A DNA stretch of 26,574 nt, taken from NCBI GenBank assembly GCA_900771425.1, contig CAAGNV010000068.1:1-26574 (forward strand), given 5' to 3'. The stretch's first letter is position 1. Each line of letters starts with the position of its first letter. The position numbers and the translations under genes were made by a program. Source of the stretch: Bacteroidaceae bacterium. GTDB lineage: Bacteria; Bacteroidota; Bacteroidia; Bacteroidales; Bacteroidaceae. The notes under the pieces were generated by a model that ran no database searches, had not been told where the DNA came from, and was given only the letters and a program-made list of their open reading frames with translations. Positions 16,403-23,337 of the stretch are shown one piece after another.

Positions 16403-16750
16403 ATGGAGAGATATGTCAACATAAAGAGTCCGTTTACAGGTGGGCGCGTCAAGGAAGTGTCAACTGTAGAGCGTGTGGAATATAGGGATGATGCATTCGA
16501 TGTTCCTTTGCGCTATTTCGTTTGTGAAGACACAGGGCAGCAGTTTACCAATACAGAACAAGATGAAGAATGGTATAACAATCTGCATACACAATACGAG
16601 TCGCGCCATCAGGATTCTACTCCATATTTGAAACAGGCGCAGAGCGAGGATTCTGCATCTTGCGTAGCAGAGGTACTCGTTTTGAGAATCAACCACGGAA
16701 CATACGAAAATAACGAAAACAGCGATGATTCGAAATCTCGAAAAAACTAA
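16403..16750 (+). CDS. mqsA: MqsA-like antitoxin, apparently lacking the HTH domain
   Basis: A 115-residue protein. Residues 1-55 resemble the N-terminal toxin-binding domain of Bacteroidetes MqsA-type antitoxins: IKSPFTGGRVKEV, VEYRDDAFDVPLRYFVCEDTG, FTNTEQDEEWYNNLHTQY. The zinc-binding C-x-x-C pairs are replaced (SPFTGG and VCEDTG), as the sequence shows directly. No helix-turn-helix follows. The reading frame passes through a short unrelated stretch into the repeated leader element: residues from NHGTYENNEN on are encoded by CCACGGAACATACGAA sequence. So the DNA-binding half seems to have been replaced by the leader of the next fimbrillin gene. Toxin neutralisation may persist while autoregulation is lost. 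Confidence 0.7.
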   Translation: MERYVNIKSPFTGGRVKEVSTVERVEYRDDAFDVPLRYFVCEDTGQQFTNTEQDEEWYNNLHTQYESRHQDSTPYLKQAQSEDSASCVAEVLVLRINHGTYENNENSDDSKSRKN

Positions 16751-16805
16751 ATAACCACTAATAGTAAATCGTAATTCGTAAATCGTAAATAATAACAAAT
16801 AGTAA
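16691..16805 (+). repeat. 115-bp leader repeat upstream of the 16806 fimbrillin
   Basis: Collinear with 21204-21318 at 108 of 115 positions, including an uninterrupted identical block from about 16730 to 16789 (ATTCGAAATCTCGAAAAAAC and onward). It begins with the CCACGGAACATACGAA core inside the mqsA-like frame and ends at the ATG. Confidence 0.9.
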
Positions 16806-19421
16806 ATGAAACATAAAATCTACATATTAACCTTGGCGGCAATACTCCTGACGGGATGTGCCAGCGACGAGTTCACCGGACGCAAGGCAAATCCTGACGG
16901 CGAGGTAGCTATCACGTTCAGCAGCGGTGCCAACGGTATGACCCGTGCCGACAAGACTGGTGCTGACGCAGCAACACTGCTTGGAAACAACTTTGTTGTC
17001 GAGGGCGTGAAGGGCGACGGCAATGACTATGCCGAGGCTCAGGTGGTGTTCGACCACTATAACGTCAACTGGACAACCAACACTGCTGGTTCGACCGAGT
17101 CGAACTCATCCAACTGGGAATATGTAGGTCAATCCGTTTCAACCAATCCTGCACCAGTCAATGCCCAGACACAGACCATCAAGTTCTGGGACTTTGGTGT
17201 CGGGCAGTACGACTTCATTGCAATGTCGAAGGGTGCGGGCAATGCCTCCTTCTCTCAGATAGATTATGCCAACATAGGCAATGCTACCGGCGACGATCCC
17301 GTTTGCACCGTCACTGGCACTGTGTCCGACATCATGAAGGCATACATATCCAATCTCCTGACCATACAACAGGCAAACTACGGCGTGGCACCAGTCACTC
17401 CTAAGTTCCGTAACCTCAGTTCCAAGATACGCGTTGCCATCTACGAAACCATCCCTGGCTATTCAGTCAAGGATGTAGTGTTCTATGTTGATGGTAGCAC
17501 ATATTCAACTGCGGAAACCCAAAACAACGCCATACTCTTTACTACTGGCACAGATAAACTCGTGTCTGGTTTAGCGTCAGGTGTCATGAAGGTGTTCTAT
17601 CCTGACACTGACGGCAAGAAGCCGCTCGTTACTTTCGATGTCGCAACAGGTACGGACAACACCACTACGAAACTCGATTTTGACAAACCTCTCACATATA
17701 CAGGGGCTGAAGCCGACGAAGCAGCAGGTAACATATACCTCGGCCGTTCATCAAACGAAGCCTCGTTTGCAAAGTCAGATGGTACCGACTACATCACCGT
17801 AATGCCAACTGGCGAACAGCATGCACTTACCCTCCGTGTCAAATATACCCTCGTGTCACTCGACGGTAGGGGAGAGACCATCTCTGTAGGACCGATGTCG
17901 GCAGTCGTACCTGCTGAGTTCACCGAGTGGCAGCCAAACTTTGCCTACACTTATCTGTTCAAGATCACAGACGAAGGCTCCGGACTCTATCCAATCTCAT
18001 TCGATGCAGTCGATATGGTTGACTATGCACCTCAGGAATCAACTACCGAGAACTCTAAGCCAAACATCACCACATACCAGAATGGTGTTAACGTGACAGA
18101 GAACGATGAATATCTCTCAGGCAAGAACATCTATGTAACAGTCGGGGATCTCATGGCTCTTGACGCAACGAAAGTGCGCCTGTTCACTGCTACCGTTGAG
18201 GAAGGTGCTGTTCAGGGTATCGACGAACTGTCGGTTGCCAACTGCTTCAACAACGGCACATACGATGCCACAGCCAAGACATACACCGTGACTGACATCA
18301 ACGGCAAGAAACTCGTCCTGACCGATGTCACAGCTACCAAGTTCGAAATTGTCAGCACTATTCCTTCTGAAGATTGGAAAGACGGTCAAACTCTCACACG
18401 AACCAGTGCCTTTGGACGCATCAAGTCTCCAGATCCTAACACCATATATGTGTTCCAATACATAGGTAAAGATGGCATTCAATTGGCAGAGTATAATACA
18501 TTGCCAACGGGAGCAGATTATTATGAGTGGAGTGCAATGGGACATGACTGGGATGGAGATGGAGTGGACGATGATGAAAATGGTTATTATCTTTGGGATA
18601 TTGGTGAAGCCAATGGAACAGAATTGTTTGAAGATGATAAATATATCAAAGACCTTAATTTAGGCAAACCATACGATTATCCAACAAGTACTAATCCAAA
18701 TTATCAGCCAATCAATCCAACTTTGGAAGCGGGGGATATATTGGTGTATGTATTAATTGATGATAATCCAAAAACCTTTAAAGCCTTTCCTAATGCAGGT
18801 TCCGTTGTAGGTGACGAGGATTGGGAAGATGGCAAGTATTTTCATGTACTTGGCCACCATGTTGAATTTACTAATCAAGACGAGATAAAAGCTGGACATT
18901 ACTATTATACAATGCTGAATCCAACCGTCAGCCAAGCACGTGATATCGTTTGGATAGAACATTGTGCTACAAGTGACATGACTGCAACTCCAGATATGTC
19001 TTATTTTGCACCAGAAGGAAATTTAGGTGACGATTTACTTCCTTATAAAAATCATGAAGGAACATATTTTCCTTTAATTCGAAAGGAAGACTGTACATCA
19101 ATTACATATGGCACAACATATATTTTTGCTTATGAAGATGAAGGCGAAATGATGATAGATTTTGCATGGGGGGATGGTAAGTATGATGCAACAGACTATG
19201 GTGTTTACGACTTATATGAATGTCCAAATTCCAATCCTGACGATTATCATCCAATCTTCTATCAAGAGTCAGACTTCAATACATTGAAGAAGGGTGAAGT
19301 ATATGAGGACGAAAGTGGTACAGAATTCAAGGCAGAAGGAACAGAGACATTGGCAACAAAGAAAGCTTATGTCAAGGGTAGAGGCTTGTCATACGCTTAT
19401 AAGGTGATAAAGGTGAAGTAG
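16806..19421 (+). CDS. Fimbrillin family protein with acidic, Asp/Tyr-rich tail
   Basis: An 871-residue lipoprotein: lipobox L-T-G-C (Cys18), maturation motif M-T-R-A-D with Arg47. Pilin domain about 50-400 (NNFVVEGVKG, FWDFGVGQYDFIAMSKG, YETIPGYSVKDVVFY, WQPNFAYTYLFKI, LYPISFDAV). Second domain about 410-548 (NITTYQNGVNVTENDEY to IYVFQYI). The tail, 550-862, is unrelated to those of the paralogues except for short echoes (EYNTLPTGADYY, DFNTLKKGEVY). It contains D-W-D-G-D-G-V-D-D-D-E at 581-591, like calcium-binding Asp loops, and ends YAYKVIKVK. The tail-coding DNA (from about 18470) is visibly more AT-rich than the first two thirds. The signal peptide is almost identical to that of the 21319 product. 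Confidence 0.88.
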   Translation: MKHKIYILTLAAILLTGCASDEFTGRKANPDGEVAITFSSGANGMTRADKTGADAATLLGNNFVVEGVKGDGNDYAEAQVVFDHYNVNWTTNTAGSTESNSSNWEYVGQSVSTNPAPVNAQTQTIKFWDFGVGQYDFIAMSKGAGNASFSQIDYANIGNATGDDPVCTVTGTVSDIMKAYISNLLTIQQANYGVAPVTPKFRNLSSKIRVAIYETIPGYSVKDVVFYVDGSTYSTAETQNNAILFTTGTDKLVSGLASGVMKVFYPDTDGKKPLVTFDVATGTDNTTTKLDFDKPLTYTGAEADEAAGNIYLGRSSNEASFAKSDGTDYITVMPTGEQHALTLRVKYTLVSLDGRGETISVGPMSAVVPAEFTEWQPNFAYTYLFKITDEGSGLYPISFDAVDMVDYAPQESTTENSKPNITTYQNGVNVTENDEYLSGKNIYVTVGDLMALDATKVRLFTATVEEGAVQGIDELSVANCFNNGTYDATAKTYTVTDINGKKLVLTDVTATKFEIVSTIPSEDWKDGQTLTRTSAFGRIKSPDPNTIYVFQYIGKDGIQLAEYNTLPTGADYYEWSAMGHDWDGDGVDDDENGYYLWDIGEANGTELFEDDKYIKDLNLGKPYDYPTSTNPNYQPINPTLEAGDILVYVLIDDNPKTFKAFPNAGSVVGDEDWEDGKYFHVLGHHVEFTNQDEIKAGHYYYTMLNPTVSQARDIVWIEHCATSDMTATPDMSYFAPEGNLGDDLLPYKNHEGTYFPLIRKEDCTSITYGTTYIFAYEDEGEMMIDFAWGDGKYDATDYGVYDLYECPNSNPDDYHPIFYQESDFNTLKKGEVYEDESGTEFKAEGTETLATKKAYVKGRGLSYAYKVIKVK

Positions 19422-19427
19422 GTGACG

Positions 19428-19449
19428 CCACGGAAATAACGAAGATAAC
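19428..19449 (+). repeat. Cassette leader element, short copy
   Basis: CCACGGAAATAACGAAGATA is a shortened form of the leader core, placed between the 16806 fimbrillin stop and the rhuM-like start at 19460. Confidence 0.55.
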
Positions 19450-19459
19450 AAAAATATCT

Positions 19460-20383
19460 ATGTCGATGAAACCAGAAGACGATAAGATACGTGCAGTTGA
19501 CTATCTAACAAAGATAGAAGAGGCAGATGACAAGCAGACTCAGGTTAGCGAACTGATAGTTTATCAACCTGACGAAACCATCAGAATGGATGTCCGACTG
19601 GAAGACGACACCGTGTGGCTTTCACAGGCACAGATGGCAGAACTTTTTGACACTGTACCACAGAACATTACTCTGCATATAAAAAACATATATAAAGAGG
19701 GTGAACTGAGTGAATGGCCAACTTGTAAGGATTCTTTACAAGTTCGGCAAGAAGGCAATAGGACGGTAAGGCGGAAACATAAAATCTACAATCTCGACGT
19801 CATCATCTCTGTTGGTTACAGAGTTAAGTCCAAGAGGGGAATAGAGTTTCGCCAGTGGGCGAACAAAGTGTTGAAGGATTACTTGCTTCGTGGTTATGCC
19901 ATCAATCAACGCATGGAGAACCTCGAACAACGTGTGAAGAAAACAGAAGAGCAAATCGACTTTTTCTTGAATTTGTCGCTCCCACCTGTGGAAGGCGTGT
20001 TCTTCGATGGTCAGGTGTTCGATGCCTATCGATTTGTTGCTGACCTCGTAAAGAAGGCAAGGCACAAGATAGTGCTCATTGACAATTATGTTGACGAAGG
20101 TGTGTTGACCCTGCTTGATAAGCGGGCAACCGGGGTGGAGGCAACAATATACACCAACTGCGGGGGTAAAGCACTCAGGCAGGATGTGAAAAAGCACAAC
20201 GAACAATATGCTCCGATACAAATCGAGCATTTCGGACTTTCACATGACCGCTTCCTGATAATTGACGATGAAGTCTATCATATAGGAGCATCAATAAAGG
20301 ACTTGGGCAAGAAGTGGTTTGCATTCACTCTCATGAAGGACGTCACGCCGAGCATGTTACTCAGTAGGATTTCGGAGACTTAA
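19460..20383 (+). CDS. rhuM: RhuM-family protein with C-terminal PLD-like domain
   Basis: A 307-residue cytoplasmic protein. Residues about 30-150 are the RhuM domain (VWLSQAQMAELFDTVPQNIT starting at Trp53, then YNLDVIISVGYRVKSKRGIEFRQWA), a winged or Bro/KilA-like DNA-binding candidate found on islands and phages. A coiled-coil-like helix (NQRMENLEQRVKKTEEQI) links it to residues about 180-300, which resemble a phospholipase D-like nuclease domain: VLIDNYVDEGVLTLL and the half-HKD motif His262-x-Arg264-x4-Asp269 (HDRFLIIDD) followed by YHIGASIKDLG. RhuM proteins are often found with restriction or TA genes; the exact function is unknown. A second start at 19466 (MKPEDD) is possible. It stands alone, with no overlapping partner. 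Confidence 0.82.
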   Translation: MSMKPEDDKIRAVDYLTKIEEADDKQTQVSELIVYQPDETIRMDVRLEDDTVWLSQAQMAELFDTVPQNITLHIKNIYKEGELSEWPTCKDSLQVRQEGNRTVRRKHKIYNLDVIISVGYRVKSKRGIEFRQWANKVLKDYLLRGYAINQRMENLEQRVKKTEEQIDFFLNLSLPPVEGVFFDGQVFDAYRFVADLVKKARHKIVLIDNYVDEGVLTLLDKRATGVEATIYTNCGGKALRQDVKKHNEQYAPIQIEHFGLSHDRFLIIDDEVYHIGASIKDLGKKWFAFTLMKDVTPSMLLSRISET

Positions 20384-20385
20384 TC

Positions 20386-20405
20386 AACCACGGGACATAC
20401 GAAAT
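20386..20405 (+). repeat. Cassette leader element, copy before the VapC module
   Basis: AACCACGGGACATACGAAAT begins 2 nt after the rhuM-like stop and is followed by ATAGTAAATACTAAATAACG-type sequence up to the antitoxin start at 20441. Confidence 0.75.
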
Positions 20406-20440
20406 AGTAAATACTAAATAACGATAATAGCAATTCGTAA

Positions 20441-20743
20441 ATGAATATGGTTACAACGGCAATAAAATCAAACAACGATAGGGTTCTCTTTAATTCCTAT
20501 TGGAATCAACTGAGGGGACTCAGCGACCAATTAAAATTACAATTGGCCATCCGACTAACTGCCGATGTGTCAGAACGCGCAAAATCAGCAGTATTAGAAT
20601 GTGAATCGGAAGAAGCATACACCCAACGATTTATCAATACATTTGCTGGCGCTTGGCATGGCAATGAAACCGCAGACGAGATAATACAAACAATAAAAAT
20701 GGGCTTTCATTCGACAGAACAGCCAAAAGTGGTATTTGATTGA
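20441..20743 (+). CDS. Putative VapB-type antitoxin
   Basis: A 100-residue protein with a helical middle (NSYWNQLRGLSDQLKLQLAIRLTADVSER) that resembles the short antitoxins preceding Bacteroidetes PIN toxins, and a C-terminal part ending W-H-G-N-E-T-A-D-E-I-I-Q and S-T-E-Q-P-K-V-V-F-D. I see no AbrB or ribbon-helix-helix signature. The assignment rests on its position 2 nt before the vapC-like gene. A start at 20447 (MVTTAIKSNND) is also possible. Confidence 0.72.
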   Translation: MNMVTTAIKSNNDRVLFNSYWNQLRGLSDQLKLQLAIRLTADVSERAKSAVLECESEEAYTQRFINTFAGAWHGNETADEIIQTIKMGFHSTEQPKVVFD

Positions 20744-20745
20744 GT

Positions 20746-21144
20746 ATGGAGTATCTGTTAGACACGAATATCATTGTCCACTTTATGCGACATCGCCCAG
20801 AGGTAATAGACTCAATCCAAAGGGTAGGGATTGGTCATTGCGCTATCTCGGAGATAACCCTTATGGAACTCTATTACGGTGCAGAGTGTAGTAAAAGGGT
20901 GGAGGATAATATTCGGATGATAGATCAGTTGATGCAATGGATAAAAGTGGTACCAATAACCAACTCCATCAGGGAGATGTGCCATTGTAAGGCTATACTC
21001 CGAAAACAGGGTCAAATGGTTGAAGACAATGACTTGTTGATAGGATGCACGGCAAAAGTAAATGGATATGTCATGGTGACTGAAAATGTCAAACATCTTC
21101 AACATATACCTGGTCTGGTAATTGAAAATTGGGTGCAGAGATAA
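20746..21144 (+). CDS. vapC: VapC-like PIN-domain ribonuclease toxin
   Basis: A 132-residue PIN protein. The acidic metal-binding set is present: Asp6 (YLLDTNIIV), Glu41 (LMELYYGAE), Asp94 and Asp96 (VEDNDLLIG), followed by VMVTENVKHLQHIPGL.IENW as in canonical VapC. VapC enzymes cleave RNA, often initiator tRNA or 23S rRNA, in a magnesium-dependent way. The ATG at 20746 starts right at the first PIN strand; a TTG at 20740 overlapping the antitoxin stop would add two residues. All key residues are intact, so activity is expected. Confidence 0.92.
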   Translation: MEYLLDTNIIVHFMRHRPEVIDSIQRVGIGHCAISEITLMELYYGAECSKRVEDNIRMIDQLMQWIKVVPITNSIREMCHCKAILRKQGQMVEDNDLLIGCTAKVNGYVMVTENVKHLQHIPGLVIENWVQR

Positions 21145-21203
21145 TTCGTCCAGTGAAATCCGTGCGAGTAACCGACTATAGTCGCTTGGCTCATTCAAGA
21201 AAG

Positions 21204-21318
21204 AACCACGGGACATACGAAAACAACGAAAACTGCGATAATTCGAAATCTCGAAAAAACTAAATAACCACTAATAGTAAATCGTAATTCGTAAATCGTA
21301 ATTAATAACAAATAATTA
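21204..21318 (+). repeat. 115-bp leader repeat upstream of the 21319 fimbrillin
   Basis: Same element as 16691-16805 with seven substitutions and no gaps, ending exactly at the start codon. The preceding 21145-21203 contains ATCCGTGCGAG and a short inverted sequence CGACTATAGTCG. Confidence 0.9.
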
Positions 21319-23214
21319 ATGAAACATAAAATCTACATATTCACTTTGGCGGCGGCACTTTTGACAGGGTGTGCCAATGATGACTTTGTCGGTCAGGGTG
21401 ACGATGGTGACGTTGCTATCAACTTCGGCATCGTGACTGGCGGTGTCACGCGTGCCGAGAAGACTGGTGCTGATGCAGCAGCCGACCTCGGTGGCAGTTT
21501 CGTCGTATATGGTGAAAAGAGTGGTGACGGTGGAACACACATCGTTGTGTTCGACCATTACAACGTAGAGTTTGTTGATGGTACTGCCAATTCCACTGTT
21601 TCCAACTATAAGGGATGGGAGTATGTAGGTGTCACTCCTGTCAACAACACTGGGACTACGAACATCGATGACTTTGTTCCTGTCACAAACCAGACGATAA
21701 AGTATTGGGACAAGACCCAGGTCGAATACGACTTTTTCGCTTTCTCAAAAGGCACGGGCAATGCAACATTCTCAAAGGTCAACACCACATACCTTGCAAA
21801 ATCAGACCATCCTGTTTATACCATTTCTGGCGCAATCGATGATTTGGCGAAGGCGTATGTAGCCGATGTTGTTGTAGTGAAAGATAAGGACAAGTTTTCA
21901 CGCGAACATCCTGTAACACCTAAGTTCCGCAGTGCAGCTGCCAAACTGCGTATCGGCATCTATGAGACGATTCCAGGTTATTCGGTCAAGGACATCGAGT
22001 TCTATGCCGACGATGCAGCGACTACGACGCCAATTGCGGAAGCTTGTCTGTTTGCAACATCTAAGGTGTTCCCGACAACAGGTGAAGGAGTCATCAATGT
22101 GTATTTCCCTGATGCTGGATACCATGCCAAGACTGAGTTCGTGTCGAGCAATCCTGATGCCAACTCCCGCACGCTGTGGTTCTCGTCGATGGTGCTTGGA
22201 GCAGAAAAGGAAAAGCATGAGGTCGCAGAAGGTCCGTTCATCGGTCGTACTTCTGCAACTGCCACTTATACCAATGCCGATAAGTCTGCTGCATTCAAGA
22301 ATGTCTGTGCCATTGGTTCCGGTCATGCCTTGTCCATCAAGGTCGATTACACCCTTGTGCCTACCGACGGACAGACAGGTGGTGAAATAACCATCAAGGG
22401 CACTATGGCAACCGTACCAGCCATCTATACCGACTGGCAACCAAACTATGCCTACACTTACATCTTCAAGATTTCAGATGATTCAGGCGACGGACTCTAT
22501 CCAATCACGTTCGATGCAGCTGAAATCGTAGATGGTGGTCCTCATGAGACAGATACCGAAAACGCAAAGACCAGCATCACCACTTACCAGAAGGGTGTGA
22601 ACATAACAGCGAACAACGAATATCTGCCAGAACAAAGCATTTATGTTACGGTAGGCAACTTCATGACGATGACCACGGAACCTTACAAGGAAAACTCTGT
22701 GGCTCTCTTCGAAGCAACTGTTGAGGATGGTGCCGCACAGTCGCTCTCAGAACTTTCGGCTGCCAATTGTATAACCTATGGCGTTTATGATAAGACCGAA
22801 ATGACATACACTGTTACCGATATCAATGGCAAGAAACTGGTGCTGAAGAATGTTACAGTGGATAAACTGACTGTCGTAGATAAGATACCGGCAACAGACG
22901 GACCGAATGGCAATGAATTCATTCCAAAGGACAAAGACGGCAATGTGATAACGGGTGCTATAGGAAAAATAGATTCACCTGTGGCAAATACCAATTATGT
23001 ATTCATATACGGATTGATTGATAATACTGCTCCGTTCGAAGCTGGCACATCACCTTATGGTCCAGGCAACGACTATGACGGTGGGTGGAATATCGCACCA
23101 TACGATAATGGTTCGGGTGCAAGTGCCAAGCGGCCGACACGTTCAGGTTCAGCAGATGCCGACCCACGCATCTCTTGTAAGGTAATTAGGGTGGGAGCCG
23201 TACCAACGACATAA
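21319..23214 (+). CDS. Fimbrillin family protein, two-domain with short tail
   Basis: A 631-residue lipoprotein: lipobox L-T-G-C (Cys18), maturation motif V-T-R-A-E with Arg45. Pilin domain about 48-398 (GSFVVYGEKS, YWDKTQVEYDFFAFSKG, YETIPGYSVKDIEFY, WQPNYAYTYIFKIS, LYPITFDAA). Second domain about 405-560 (SITTYQKGVNITANNEY, VTDINGKKLVLKNVT, NYVFIYG). The tail (562-620) is only about 60 residues, Gly/Asp-rich and low-complexity, and the closing motif is CKVIRV followed by five extra residues. It therefore shows the minimal form of the architecture whose longer versions precede it. First and second domains are closest to the 16806 product, matching their shared leader. A frame downstream stays open to the next gene (see findings). 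Confidence 0.87.
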   Translation: MKHKIYIFTLAAALLTGCANDDFVGQGDDGDVAINFGIVTGGVTRAEKTGADAAADLGGSFVVYGEKSGDGGTHIVVFDHYNVEFVDGTANSTVSNYKGWEYVGVTPVNNTGTTNIDDFVPVTNQTIKYWDKTQVEYDFFAFSKGTGNATFSKVNTTYLAKSDHPVYTISGAIDDLAKAYVADVVVVKDKDKFSREHPVTPKFRSAAAKLRIGIYETIPGYSVKDIEFYADDAATTTPIAEACLFATSKVFPTTGEGVINVYFPDAGYHAKTEFVSSNPDANSRTLWFSSMVLGAEKEKHEVAEGPFIGRTSATATYTNADKSAAFKNVCAIGSGHALSIKVDYTLVPTDGQTGGEITIKGTMATVPAIYTDWQPNYAYTYIFKISDDSGDGLYPITFDAAEIVDGGPHETDTENAKTSITTYQKGVNITANNEYLPEQSIYVTVGNFMTMTTEPYKENSVALFEATVEDGAAQSLSELSAANCITYGVYDKTEMTYTVTDINGKKLVLKNVTVDKLTVVDKIPATDGPNGNEFIPKDKDGNVITGAIGKIDSPVANTNYVFIYGLIDNTAPFEAGTSPYGPGNDYDGGWNIAPYDNGSGASAKRPTRSGSADADPRISCKVIRVGAVPTT

Positions 23215-23337
23215 ATACGTCAATAATGTAGCTCCTGGAAATAACAGTGACTGTAAGAAAGACCTGAATGTTTACGACACGGGAGCAACAGCCACATCTC
23301 TCAGTTCCCATACAACCAACATCTCAACAAAACAACT

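Noticed and set aside
8083..21318. Integron with attC sites
   Set aside because: The leader hairpin lacks the GTTRRRY/RYYYAAC core of attC and no integrase is visible in the window; cassette-like behaviour remains only an analogy.
21898..22440. Minus-strand open frame of 180 codons inside the 21319 fimbrillin
   Set aside because: The + strand pilin motifs cover the same bases; no recognisable domain in the antisense product.
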